DNA of 64,000 nt from Streptomyces luteolifulvus (GTDB taxonomy: Bacteria; Actinomycetota; Actinomycetes; Streptomycetales; Streptomycetaceae). The notes under the pieces were generated by a model. The model made no database searches, was not told the DNA's origin, and saw only the letters and a list, made by a program, of their open reading frames with translations. Below, piece after piece: positions 15,200 through 23,855 of the stretch. How positions within the stretch are numbered: position 1 is the stretch's first letter; every line of letters begins with the position of its first letter. The translations under genes were made by a program, and so were the position numbers. Location: the NCBI RefSeq assembly GCF_008806595.1, contig NZ_VZRB01000008.1, positions 210,826 to 274,825 of the forward strand, written 5' to 3'.

Positions 15200-15333
15200 G
15201 CGGACACCTCCGGAAGCGATTGTCTACTGAACGGTAACGTCTGGTGGGCGGCAGACGGAACGCCCCTCGTCGAAGAGGGAGTTCGAGGCACGTCGCAGCA
15301 GCGCTTGATCCTGTGCGTTCACGCCGCACGCCG

Positions 15334-16122
15334 CTACCCGGGGGCCGCCCATGCCAGCGCGTAGCCGAAGCCGTTGACCGACCAGTGCAGTGCCGCCGGG
15401 GCCGGCAGGCTGTCGGAGCGGCGTCGCAGCTCGCACAGGATCACCCCGGCGGCGACCATCGCCACGACGGCCGCCGCGACGGTCGCTGCCGCATCTGCCG
15501 AGCCGCTTCCGAAAGCCGTTGCGACGGCGGTGTTGGAGCGGTTGAGTCCGCGGGACGGCAGCAGATGCCAGAGGCCGAAGAGCAGTGACGACACCGCGGT
15601 GGCCCATGCCGTTCCGTACCGGCGCCGGAGCATGGCCCACAGAACACCGCGGAAGGCGACCTCCTCCAGCAGCACCGTGCCGAACGGGACCCGCACGAAC
15701 ACCCGCCACATCAGCTGCCCCGCGGACAGGTCGACGGCCCGGGCATCCCGGAACGCCTCTCGGCCGGCCGGAACGGCGAGAAGGAGCAGGAAGACGATGA
15801 GGACGGCGCCGGCCAGGAACGGCGCCCACCGCAGTCCCCGGCGCACGGCCGCCGCGTCCAGCCCCAGATCGGCCGAGGTGAGACCGTCCCAGCGGGCGAT
15901 CAGCAGCAGTACGGCCGTCGCGGTCGCACACGTCAGCACGTACGCGTAGGGGCCGCGCGCGAGCCAGTTGTTGAGCAGGTTCGCGGCGACCAGGACGAAA
16001 ACGACAACGACGATGCGCATCCCGAGTCCAGGATCCTCCGTCGGGGCCACGGGTCCACGGGTCCACGGGGCTCTGGCCGGCGGCCGACCCCGGGCGTGAT
16101 CTGGGTCATACGTGCTTAACAT
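15334..16122 (-). CDS. CPBP-family intramembrane metalloprotease
   Basis: 262 residues with about seven hydrophobic segments. The CPBP (Abi/CAAX protease-like) motifs are EEVAFRG (Glu153-Glu154...Arg), LLFGLWH and HWSVN. The family cleaves within membranes and is linked to protein prenyl processing, bacteriocin immunity or regulation. Start uncertain: the upstream ATG at 16122 adds a 34-residue polar tail and makes codon 2 a rare TTA; the ATG at 16020 (MRIVVVVF), with GGACTCGGG before it, gives a more usual N-terminus. Confidence 0.82.
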   Translation of the reverse strand: MLSTYDPDHARGRPPARAPWTRGPVAPTEDPGLGMRIVVVVFVLVAANLLNNWLARGPYAYVLTCATATAVLLLIARWDGLTSADLGLDAAAVRRGLRWAPFLAGAVLIVFLLLLAVPAGREAFRDARAVDLSAGQLMWRVFVRVPFGTVLLEEVAFRGVLWAMLRRRYGTAWATAVSSLLFGLWHLLPSRGLNRSNTAVATAFGSGSADAAATVAAAVVAMVAAGVILCELRRRSDSLPAPAALHWSVNGFGYALAWAAPG

Positions 16123-16208
16123 CGGGTTTGAGTAGCTTGGGGTGCTTGCCCTGTACGTGGCGTTGTGCCGTTCGATGCATCGCCTACTGATCCCCGTCCG
16201 GGAGACCC

Positions 16209-17951
16209 ATGCGCCCCCGAATAGCCTCCGTGCCGCCCCTCGCTCTGACGGGCGGTGCGCTGACCGTCGGCCTCGGCGGCTTCTATCTGGCCGCGCTCCT
16301 GCTCACGGGTGGTGACATCGAGGCGGGTACGACGGTGCGCGGGGTGGACATCGGGGGCCTCAGCCGTGCGGAGGCCATCCGCAAGCTGGACCGTCACCTG
16401 GCGGCGGCCGGCGCGCGGCAGCTGGCCGTGAAGGTCGGCGACCGCACCGGCACCGTCGACCCGCGGCAGGCCGGACTCACCTTCGACGCCGAGGAGACCG
16501 TCGACCGGGCGGCGCGCACCGCCTCCGATCCGTTCAGCGTGATCGGCGGGGTCTTCCGCTCAGGGGGTGATATCGAGCCGGTCGTACGCCTCGACGAGGG
16601 CAAGGCCCGCACCGCTCTCGGGAAGCTGGCGAAGTCGCTCGACAACACGGTCCGTGACGGCGCTGTCACTTTCGTCAACGGCCGGGTCGAGCAGGTCGCG
16701 CCGCGCACCGGCCACGCACTGGACGTGGACACCGCGGTCGGCACCCTGCGGACGTCCTTCCTGCGGGGCGCGGCGGACAAGGTCACGGCCCTGCCCGCCC
16801 GCGAGACCGAGCCGAAGGTCACGGCGGAGGAGGTGCGCCGAGCGGTGCGCGACTTCGCGCAGCCGGCCATGTCGGCGCCCGTCACGCTCACCGTCGACGG
16901 CAGTCGGTTCACGATCAGCCCTGCCGTTGTGGGCCGGCACCTGACGCTGGGGCCGGACGCCTCCACCGGCAGGCTGACACCGAAGCTGGACGCCAAGGGT
17001 CTGCGCACCGCCCCCGAGGTGGCCCGCCCCCTTGCCGGCATCACCACCACGGCGCAGAACGCCGGACTGGGACTGGACGGCGAGAAGGTCGTCGTCGCCG
17101 ACGACGCCCGGACCGGCGTACAGATCACCGACAAGGCGCTGGGCCGGGCCGTACTGCCGCTGCTCACCAAAGCGGGCGCCGCCCGCACCGGGGAAGTGGC
17201 CGCGCGACGGATCCTGCCGGAGGTGACCGCCGAGAACGCGGCGCAACTGGGGCTGACGGAGCGGATGTCCTCCTTCACCGTCCACTTCGAACCGGCCGCG
17301 TACCGCACGCACAACATCGGGCGGGCCGTGCAGCTCATCAACGGCTCCCTCGTCAGGCCCGACGAGACATGGAGCTTCAACCGGACCGTGGGTGAGCGCA
17401 CCGAGGCCAATGGCTTCGTCGAGGGCATCATGATCCTCGACGACCAGTTCACCAAGGCGTCCGGCGGTGGTGTCTCGGCCGTGGCCACGACCGTGTTCAA
17501 CGCGCTGTTCTTCGCCGGGGTCCAGCCCGTTGAGCACGGCGCCCATTCCTTCTACATCGAGCGCTACCCGGAGGGCCGTGAGGCCACGGTCGCCTGGGGC
17601 AGCCTCGATCTCCGGTTCACCAACGACTCCGGCAACGCGATCTACATCCAGGCCGAGTCCACCGACACATCGGTGACCGTCACCTTCCTCGGCACCCGGA
17701 AGTACGACGAGATCAAGTCGGTCAAGGGGCCCCGGACCCAAGTGAAACAGCCGGAGGAGAAGGTCAGCACCGACGAGAAGTGTGTACCGCAGACCCCGCT
17801 GGAGGGCTTCGACGTCACGGTCGAGCGAGTCTTCTACGACGACGGGAAGGAAGTGAAGCGGGAGCCGTTCCGTACCCACTACACGCCGCGTGACGAGATC
17901 ACCTGCGAGGACCCCCAGCGATCCGAGGCGCCGGACAAGGGGAAGCCGTGA
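16209..17951 (+). CDS. VanW-family cell-wall protein with peptidoglycan-binding repeats
   Basis: 580 residues. One N-terminal membrane anchor (about 12-34) places the rest outside the cell. Two PG_binding_4-type repeats follow (about 40-330, each with a GVDIGGLSRAEA or GV-Q-T-like motif), then a VanW domain (about 345-490: ETWSFNRTVGERTEANGF...GGGVSAVATTVFNALFFAG) and a basic, charged tail after 500. VanW proteins occur with glycopeptide-resistance genes and L,D-transpeptidases; the biochemical role is unknown. It stands alone here, preceded by CGGGAGACCC. Confidence 0.9.
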   Translation: MRPRIASVPPLALTGGALTVGLGGFYLAALLLTGGDIEAGTTVRGVDIGGLSRAEAIRKLDRHLAAAGARQLAVKVGDRTGTVDPRQAGLTFDAEETVDRAARTASDPFSVIGGVFRSGGDIEPVVRLDEGKARTALGKLAKSLDNTVRDGAVTFVNGRVEQVAPRTGHALDVDTAVGTLRTSFLRGAADKVTALPARETEPKVTAEEVRRAVRDFAQPAMSAPVTLTVDGSRFTISPAVVGRHLTLGPDASTGRLTPKLDAKGLRTAPEVARPLAGITTTAQNAGLGLDGEKVVVADDARTGVQITDKALGRAVLPLLTKAGAARTGEVAARRILPEVTAENAAQLGLTERMSSFTVHFEPAAYRTHNIGRAVQLINGSLVRPDETWSFNRTVGERTEANGFVEGIMILDDQFTKASGGGVSAVATTVFNALFFAGVQPVEHGAHSFYIERYPEGREATVAWGSLDLRFTNDSGNAIYIQAESTDTSVTVTFLGTRKYDEIKSVKGPRTQVKQPEEKVSTDEKCVPQTPLEGFDVTVERVFYDDGKEVKREPFRTHYTPRDEITCEDPQRSEAPDKGKP

Positions 17952-18064
17952 TGTGATGCGCGCCACATGCCCGCCCTGGAACTCCCCTCCAGCCTCACCC
18001 GACTCCTGAAGCAGCACGGCTCGGATCGGCCGAGGTCGTGCCCTGTGACCTGGAGACGCGGTTG

Positions 18065-18340
18065 ATGGACGAGCCCCGGCAATCTTCCCCCGGAGCGGGT
18101 GCGGGCTTCCGGAGGCTTGTGCCTCCGCCTGCGCTCTGTGGCTTCCTCCTGCTGCTGGCACTGATGTTCACGGTGTCGTACGTCGTCGGCGCCGCCGCCG
18201 GTCCGGTGGCGCCCGGCATGCACGGCGACATTGGCGACAGCGGCGGGAGTGGCGGGGCGGACAGCGACGACATGGGCACCATGGACGCGGACGACATGGA
18301 CGCGGGCGACACGGGCGGCCCGCTCGGGGCAGGCCACTGA
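18065..18340 (+). CDS. single-pass membrane peptide with Met/Asp/His-rich tail, upstream of copA
   Basis: 91 residues from the ATG at 18065 (GGAGACGCGGTTG upstream; an in-frame GTG lies nine codons earlier). One membrane helix (about 33-53) precedes an external tail rich in Met, Asp, Gly and His (for example DDMGTMDADDMDAGD and a final GAGH). Met- and Asp/His-rich tails often bind Cu. The stop shares a base with the copA start (TGATG), so it is co-translated with the copper pump. A copper-handover or buffering role is inferred. Confidence 0.7.
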   Translation: MDEPRQSSPGAGAGFRRLVPPPALCGFLLLLALMFTVSYVVGAAAGPVAPGMHGDIGDSGGSGGADSDDMGTMDADDMDAGDTGGPLGAGH

Positions 18341-20601
18341 TGGGCACGGAATCCGTGACCGCCCTCGCGACAACAGATCTGATCGTCGGCGGCATGACCT
18401 GCGCTGCCTGCGTGAAGCGTGTCGAGAAGAAGCTCGGCAGGCTGGACGGCGTCACGGCGACCGTCAATCTCGCCACCGGGCGCGCCCGGGTGAGTCATCC
18501 GGTGGAGATCAGCTCGAAGGATCTTGTCGCGGCCGTGGAGAAGGCCGGCTACAGCGCCGCGCTCCCCGAGCCGCCCAGGAAGCCGCGGTGTGCGGACAGC
18601 GACAAGGCCCAGGAGCCCCAGGAGGCCCGGCGGGACCGCGACCGGCTGCTGATCACCGCCTTGCTCGCGCTTCCCGTGCTCGTGCTGTCGATGCTCCCCG
18701 GCCTGCAGTTCCGCAACTGGCAGTGGCTGTGCTTCGTGCTCGCCGCCCCCGTCGCGGTATGGGGTGCCTGGCCGTTCCACACACGGGCGCTGCGCGGGCT
18801 GCGGCACTCGGCGGCCACCATGGACACGCTGGTCTCACTGGGCGTGGCGGCGTCCTTCTCGTGGTCCGTGTACGCGCTCTTCTTCGGGGGCGCCGGCGAT
18901 CCCGGTATGCGGATGCCGTTCAGCCTCGTGCCGTCCGCCTCGGACGGCGTCGCGCACCTCTACCTCGAAGCGGCCGTCGGCGTACCTCTGTTCGTGCTGG
19001 CGGGCCGCTTCCTGGAGGCGCGCGCCCGGCGCGGGACGGGGGCGGCGCTGCGGTCGCTCGCCCAACTCGCCGCCAAGGAAGTCTCCGTACGGGAACGAGG
19101 CGTCGAACGGCTCATCTCCATCGAGGAGTTGGGCGCAGGTCAGGACTTCCTCGTGCGGCCCGGCGAGCGGGTCGCCACCGATGGGCGGGTGGTCGAGGGC
19201 GGTTCCGCTGTCGACCTGTCCCTCGTCACCGGGGAGACCGAGCCGCTGGAGGTCGGGCCGGGCTCGGCCGTGGTCGGTGGTGCCCTCAACGCGGGCGGGC
19301 TGCTGCTCGTACGGGCCACCGCGGTAGGCGCGGACACACAACTCGCCCGGATCACCCGGCTGGTGACAGAGGCCCAGGCGGGCAAGGCGCGGGCGCAGCG
19401 GCTGGCCGACTCGGTGGCCGGTGTCTTCGTGCCCGTCGTGCTGGCACTGGCCGTCACGACGCTGGGATTCTGGCTCGGTGCCGGGGCCGATCCGCAGGCG
19501 GCGATCACCGCCTGCGTGGCCGTCCTGGTCGTGGCCTGCCCGTGCGCGCTCGGCCTGGCGACCCCGACCGCCCTGATGGCCGCGACCGGGCGCGGGGCCC
19601 AGCTGGGCGTGCTCGTCACCGGTCCGCAGGCACTGGAGGGACTCCAGCACCTCGACGCGGTCGTCCTCGACAAGACCGGGACCGTCACCTCCGGCCATAT
19701 GAGCGTCGCCCGGATCACCGCCGTACCGGACGGGCTCGGCCGTGACACGGTCCTGCGGCTGGCGGGGGCCGTCGAGCAGGGCTCGGAGCACCCGCTGGGC
19801 CGCGCCATCTCCGCGTGTGCCCGGCGGGAACTGGGTGAACAGCTGCCCCAGGTGGGCGAGTTCGGGGCACTGCCGGGGCGGGGTGTACGCGGCCGGGTCG
19901 ACGGACGGTCGGTCGAAGTCCTCGCCCCGGACGACGAGTTGCCCGCCCCGCTCAGGGACGCGATGGCGGTCGCCGAAGCGGCCGCGCACACCCCCGTCCT
20001 GGTCCGCGTGGACGGGGTGGCGGAGGCCCTCGTGGAGGTCGGGGACGTCGTACGGCCCGGCAGCTACCGGGCCGTCGACCGGCTGCGGCGGCTCGGCGTA
20101 CGCCCGGTGCTCGCCACCGGTGACCGGGAAGCCCCCGCCCAGGCGGTGGCCATGGACCTGGGCATCGACGAGGCGCACGCCCGCTGCACCCCCGAGGACA
20201 AGGCAGACCTCGTACGGGGCCTTCAGAAGCGGGGCCACCGGGTCGCGGTCATCGGCGACGGCGTGAACGACGCTGCCGCCCTGGCCCGCGCCGACCTCGG
20301 TATCGCCATGGGCAGCGGCACGGACGTGGCCATCGGAGCCGCGGACGTCACGCTCGTACGCGGAGACATCGAGGCGCTGGCGGACGCCGTCCGGCTGGCC
20401 CGGCGCACGCTGGGCACGATCCGCGTCAACCTTTTCTGGGCCTTCGGATACAACGCCGTCACCGTCCCGCTCGCCATGGTCGGCCTGCTGAACCCCATGC
20501 TCGCCGCCGCCGCGATGTCCGCCAGCTCGGTGCTGGTGGTCGCCAACAGCCTGCGGCTGCGCGGATGGCAGCCCGCGCCCGCCCGGAGGCGTACGCGATG
20601 A
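18340..20601 (+). CDS. copA: copper-translocating P1B-type ATPase CopA
   Basis: 753 residues. N-terminal heavy-metal-associated domain with GMTCAAC (Cys21, Cys24); eight membrane helices; actuator domain TGETEPLEVG; transmembrane CPC motif (Cys400-Pro-Cys402) that selects Cu(I)/Ag(I); phosphorylated Asp444 in DKTGT; SEHPLG nucleotide-binding His; GDGVNDA hinge near 639-645. It exports cytosolic Cu(I). It is coupled on both sides (TGATG with the upstream peptide, ATGA with the PCuAC-like gene). No CsoR gene or clear CsoR operator is seen here, so control of the block is unknown. Confidence 0.95.
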   Translation: MGTESVTALATTDLIVGGMTCAACVKRVEKKLGRLDGVTATVNLATGRARVSHPVEISSKDLVAAVEKAGYSAALPEPPRKPRCADSDKAQEPQEARRDRDRLLITALLALPVLVLSMLPGLQFRNWQWLCFVLAAPVAVWGAWPFHTRALRGLRHSAATMDTLVSLGVAASFSWSVYALFFGGAGDPGMRMPFSLVPSASDGVAHLYLEAAVGVPLFVLAGRFLEARARRGTGAALRSLAQLAAKEVSVRERGVERLISIEELGAGQDFLVRPGERVATDGRVVEGGSAVDLSLVTGETEPLEVGPGSAVVGGALNAGGLLLVRATAVGADTQLARITRLVTEAQAGKARAQRLADSVAGVFVPVVLALAVTTLGFWLGAGADPQAAITACVAVLVVACPCALGLATPTALMAATGRGAQLGVLVTGPQALEGLQHLDAVVLDKTGTVTSGHMSVARITAVPDGLGRDTVLRLAGAVEQGSEHPLGRAISACARRELGEQLPQVGEFGALPGRGVRGRVDGRSVEVLAPDDELPAPLRDAMAVAEAAAHTPVLVRVDGVAEALVEVGDVVRPGSYRAVDRLRRLGVRPVLATGDREAPAQAVAMDLGIDEAHARCTPEDKADLVRGLQKRGHRVAVIGDGVNDAAALARADLGIAMGSGTDVAIGAADVTLVRGDIEALADAVRLARRTLGTIRVNLFWAFGYNAVTVPLAMVGLLNPMLAAAAMSASSVLVVANSLRLRGWQPAPARRRTR

Positions 20602-21131
20602 CCGGACAGCATCGCCGGCCCATTCGCCGCCGACTGGAAGACACCCTGCTCGCCGCGCTCGCCCCGATCCTCGCCTTCAGCCTCGCCCTCGGTGGACTGA
20701 CCATCTGGGCCGACGCCGGGAAGGCGGGCAGCCCGGCCCGGATCGCTGTCACGTCCGGGCGGGTCTTCCTGCCGTACGGCGACAGCACACAGACGGCGGC
20801 CTTCTTCGACATCACCAACACCGGTGGCGCGGACGACCGGTTGGTCGCGGTGACGTCCTCGGAGACCGGAGGAGGAGAGACCGGAGGAGAGATCGGGCTC
20901 AGCCGCCATCGCATGATCGGCAGCGGAGCGGCCTACCGGGACAGCGTGGCCTCGGCCACCGTGCCCGCGGGCGGCGAGCTGTCCATGTCGCCCCGAGGAC
21001 TGGACGTCACGCTGCGGCCCGCATCGGGGTGGCGGGCGGGGGACCTCGTGTCGTTCACGCTGCACTTCGAGCACAGCGGGCCCGTCAAGGCCCTCGCGAT
21101 CGTGGTCAGCCCGAGCGACCGGGCCTCTTGA
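20598..21131 (+). CDS. PCuAC-family copper-chaperone-like protein with altered ligands
   Basis: 177 residues; ATG overlaps the copA stop. An N-terminal membrane anchor (about 16-38) leads to an outside PCuAC-type beta domain (GRVFLPYGDSTQTAAFFDITNTG ... VPAGGELSM ... GDLVSFTLHFEHSGPV; described by parts). PCuAC proteins carry Cu(I) to cytochrome oxidase through an H-M-x10-M-x21-H-x-M site. Here SRHRM supplies the first part, but the later HxM segment reads LDVTL, so the usual site is incomplete. It may bind copper differently or have lost binding. Confidence 0.78.
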   Translation: MTGQHRRPIRRRLEDTLLAALAPILAFSLALGGLTIWADAGKAGSPARIAVTSGRVFLPYGDSTQTAAFFDITNTGGADDRLVAVTSSETGGGETGGEIGLSRHRMIGSGAAYRDSVASATVPAGGELSMSPRGLDVTLRPASGWRAGDLVSFTLHFEHSGPVKALAIVVSPSDRAS

Positions 21132-21141
21132 GCACCCTGCG

Positions 21142-21169
21142 GATCACACGCGGTGGATCGCGTGTGGTC
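21142..21169 (+). terminator. hairpin after the PCuAC-like gene
   Basis: GATCACACGCG (21142-21152) and CGCGTGTGGTC (21159-21169) pair with one G-T pair around GTGGAT, 10 bases after the stop; a terminator or an operator for the next gene. Confidence 0.5.
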
Positions 21170-21229
21170 CCCGGTGTGTTTCCGTACCCCCGCACAACGG
21201 CCGCGTCCGGATGCGAGGATGAGGACGCC

Positions 21230-21901
21230 ATGACAGCAGGGTGGTGTTCTCGCACGGTACGGGCCGCGGTGTTCGCGGCCGTGTGTGTGCTGCTCGCCGC
21301 CCTGGGTCACGTCCTGATGTCCGGGAGTGACGTGCCGGCCCGGACACTGGCCGGCGGCGGGGCCCTGACCGCTGTCGCGGGCTGGTGTCTGGCGGGTCGT
21401 GAGCGCGGGCTGCCGTTGATCGTGGCGGTCGTGGTCGCCGCCCAGACGGTGCTGCACGAGGCGTTCTCGTCGGCACAGTCGGCGTCCGGCGGTCCGGACC
21501 TCATGGACATGGGCTCCCTACCGATGGACTCCATGCCGAGGGGCTCCATGGACGGGGGCCACCTGGGCATGAGCCACACGGGCATCGGCCACATGGGTCA
21601 CCCGGGGCAAACGGTGGGCGACGGTGGTTCGTCGTCGTTCGGCATGCTCGCCGCGCACCTGCTGGCCGCGCTGCTGTGCGGTCTGTGGCTGGCATACGGG
21701 GAGAAGGCCGCGTTCCGCATCCTGCGGGCGGTGGCCGGACGGCTGGCGGCGCCCCTGCGGGTGCTGCTCTGCCTGCCGGTCACACCGGGCCGTCCGCGCC
21801 TTCGGCTGCGCCGTCCGCGCTCGGACCGGGCGCCGGCTCTGCTCCTTCTCGTCCACGCCATCACCTCTCGGGGTCCTCCGGCGGGGACGGCTGTCGTCTG
21901 A
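21230..21901 (+). CDS. membrane protein with Met/His-rich outer loop, probable copper function
   Basis: 223 residues, ATG after GAGGACGCC. Four or so membrane helices (about 10-30, 38-55, 60-78 and 135-155). The loop between the third and fourth (about 85-130) is crowded with Met, His, Asp and Gly, for example MDMGSLPMDSMPRGSMDGG and GMSHTGIGHMGH, a pattern of low-affinity Cu(I) sites seen in copper tolerance proteins. The C-terminus is very basic (RPRLRLRRPRS). It follows the copA block and ends before a terminator. Function inferred from composition and place. Confidence 0.65.
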   Translation: MTAGWCSRTVRAAVFAAVCVLLAALGHVLMSGSDVPARTLAGGGALTAVAGWCLAGRERGLPLIVAVVVAAQTVLHEAFSSAQSASGGPDLMDMGSLPMDSMPRGSMDGGHLGMSHTGIGHMGHPGQTVGDGGSSSFGMLAAHLLAALLCGLWLAYGEKAAFRILRAVAGRLAAPLRVLLCLPVTPGRPRLRLRRPRSDRAPALLLLVHAITSRGPPAGTAVV

Positions 21902-21914
21902 CGACAGCTGGTCA

Positions 21915-21941
21915 CCCGAGGCCGCCCCTGCGTGCCTCGGG
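21915..21941 (+). terminator. terminator between copper block and isocyanide operon
   Basis: CCCGAGGC (21915-21922) and GCCTCGGG (21934-21941) around an 11-base loop, 14 bases after the stop of the Met/His-rich membrane protein gene. The rest of the gap to 22082 should hold the promoter of the next operon; I see no clear consensus there. Confidence 0.6.
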
Positions 21942-22082
21942 CCCCGGTCGTACGCCCGCACACACGCGTCGTAGCGCCATCGCGCCGCGGCGCCGCGACG
22001 TAGGGCCGTCCCCCCCACTCACCGGACCACCCGCGCCTTCGCGCGTCCGCGTCCGGATCACGGATCCCGAGAAGGACACCTG

Positions 22083-22769
22083 GTGATCACCTCTGCCCTG
22101 CCCACCTCGCGCCGCACACCCGACCCGACGGCATCGGCCGACGAATCGATCACCGCATGGGCGCTCGCCGCCCGAGGCGGTGACGCGGCTGCCGTGGATC
22201 AGTTCGTACGGGCCCTGCACCGCGACGTCCAGCGCTACGTCGCCCATCTGTGCGCCGACCCGCAGGCGGTCGACGACCTCGCGCAGGACACGTTCCTGCG
22301 GGCACTCGGCAGCCTGCACCGCTTCGAGGGCCGTTCCTCGGCGCGTGCCTGGCTGCTGTCCATCGCCCGCCGTGCCGTCATCGACAACTACCGCTACGCC
22401 GCCACCCGGCCCCGGCTGTCCGACGTGGCGGACTGGCAGGTGGCCGTCGAGCGGACCCAGCCGCAGAACATCCCCGGCTTCGACGACGGCGTCGCCCTGC
22501 TGGATCTGCTGGCTTCCCTGCCCGACGAGCGCCGGGAGGCGTTCGTCCTCACTCAACTGATCGGCCTGCCCTACGCGGAGGCCGCCGAGGTCAGCCGCTG
22601 CCCGGTCGGCACGGTCCGCTCCCGCGTGGCGCGGGCCCGGGCGACCCTGATGGACCTCCTGGACGAGGCGGACGAGCCCGCACTGGCAGCAGTCCCCAAC
22701 TGGCGGGAACTCAGGCGGGGTTCGTCCCGACTACTGGACCGGGTGACGGAAGTTCGCCCGCGTACCTAG
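22083..22769 (+). CDS. ECF-type RNA polymerase sigma factor, first gene of isocyanide operon
   Basis: 228 residues from a GTG preceded by GAGAAGGACACCTG. Region 2 (about 40-105) includes DVQRYVAHLCADPQAVDDLAQDTFLRAL and WLLSIARRAVIDNYR; region 4 (about 140-195) includes LPDERREAFVLTQLIGLPYAEAA and GTVRSRVARARATL. No region 3, so it is an ECF sigma factor directing polymerase to a small set of promoters. No anti-sigma gene adjoins. It lies 19 bases before a metallophore-type binding protein, which suggests it switches on the cluster in response to metal or product. Confidence 0.9.
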   Translation: MITSALPTSRRTPDPTASADESITAWALAARGGDAAAVDQFVRALHRDVQRYVAHLCADPQAVDDLAQDTFLRALGSLHRFEGRSSARAWLLSIARRAVIDNYRYAATRPRLSDVADWQVAVERTQPQNIPGFDDGVALLDLLASLPDERREAFVLTQLIGLPYAEAAEVSRCPVGTVRSRVARARATLMDLLDEADEPALAAVPNWRELRRGSSRLLDRVTEVRPRT

Positions 22770-22788
22770 GGGATCGGGGAGTTGTTCG

Positions 22789-23853
22789 ATGCGTTCTCGT
22801 GCATGGGGCGGTGCCGCTGCCGTCGTACTGACCGGGCTGCTGGCGGCCGGCTGCGGCGGCGGAGAGAAGGAGGCGACGGACGAGAGTGCCGGGAAGTCCG
22901 TCTCCGGTGCCCACCCGGTCTCCGTCACCGACTGCAGGGGCGTCAGGACCACCTTCTCCAAAGCGCCCGAGAGGATCGTCACCAGCAACGCCTCCAGCCT
23001 TGAACTGCTGCTCCGCCTCGGCGCCGGCGACCGGGTGATCGGCACCGGCTTCCCGCCCGGCAAGGGCACCCTGCCCGGCGAACTCGACGCCGAGGCGCAG
23101 AAGGTGAAGGTGCTCAGCGACACCGTCATCCCGAAGGAAAAGCTGCTCGGCTCGGGTGCCGATCTGTACCTCGACACCTTCGCCTCGATGACCATGGGCG
23201 GCGGCATGGGCGATGCCCCGACCGAGGAGGAGTTCAAGGCCGCCGGGATCAAGCACATGTCTCTGAAGTCCACCGCCTGCGCCGCCACCGGCAAGGGCGC
23301 GCTCACCGATCTGTCCGCCGTCGAGGCCGACATCATCTCCCTCGGCGCGGTCACCGGCACCGGTGCGAAGGCGAAGGAACTCGTCGCCGGGATGCAGCAG
23401 ACGGTGGACTCCGTCCAGAAGGCGGTCCGCGGCACGGCACAGAGCGCGCGGCCGACGTACTTCTTCTTCGACTACGACGCCGGCACCAAGCAGCCCACCG
23501 TCGTCTGCAACCGCCAGATCGCCAACGCCGTGATCACCCTGGCCGGCGCACGCAACGTCTTCGCCGGCTGCGACGGCGACCACCAGCAGGTCGGCTGGGA
23601 GGACGTCATCGCCAAGAACCCGGACTGGATCCAGCTCGCGGTCCGCAACCGCGGCAGCGAGGCGGCGAACGACACGGCGTACGACGAGGCCGAGAAGTGG
23701 CTGAAGTCCAACGCGGCCACCAAGGGCCTCAAGGCGGTGAAGGAAGGCCACTTCCTGCGCATCGGCTCCGAGCGGACCACCATCGCCGGCGTCGGGAACG
23801 CCGACACCGTCGAGACCATCGCCAAGACCCTCTACCCGGGCAAGGTCGGCTGA
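22789..23853 (+). CDS. ABC transporter substrate-binding lipoprotein, metallophore type
   Basis: 354 residues. A lipoprotein signal ends LTGLLAAGC with Cys22 as lipid anchor. The mature part is a class III (BtuF/FhuD-like) binding protein: KAPERIVTSNASSLELLLRLGAGDRVIGTG, then LSAVEADIISLGAVTG, then the second lobe from about 220 (residue blocks given in part). This class captures metal chelates or cobalamin. Unusually, residues about 131-139 read ASMTMGGGMG, a Met cluster that could touch Cu(I). It precedes the FecCD permease by 2 bases. Confidence 0.9.
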   Translation: MRSRAWGGAAAVVLTGLLAAGCGGGEKEATDESAGKSVSGAHPVSVTDCRGVRTTFSKAPERIVTSNASSLELLLRLGAGDRVIGTGFPPGKGTLPGELDAEAQKVKVLSDTVIPKEKLLGSGADLYLDTFASMTMGGGMGDAPTEEEFKAAGIKHMSLKSTACAATGKGALTDLSAVEADIISLGAVTGTGAKAKELVAGMQQTVDSVQKAVRGTAQSARPTYFFFDYDAGTKQPTVVCNRQIANAVITLAGARNVFAGCDGDHQQVGWEDVIAKNPDWIQLAVRNRGSEAANDTAYDEAEKWLKSNAATKGLKAVKEGHFLRIGSERTTIAGVGNADTVETIAKTLYPGKVG

Positions 23854-23855
23854 CC

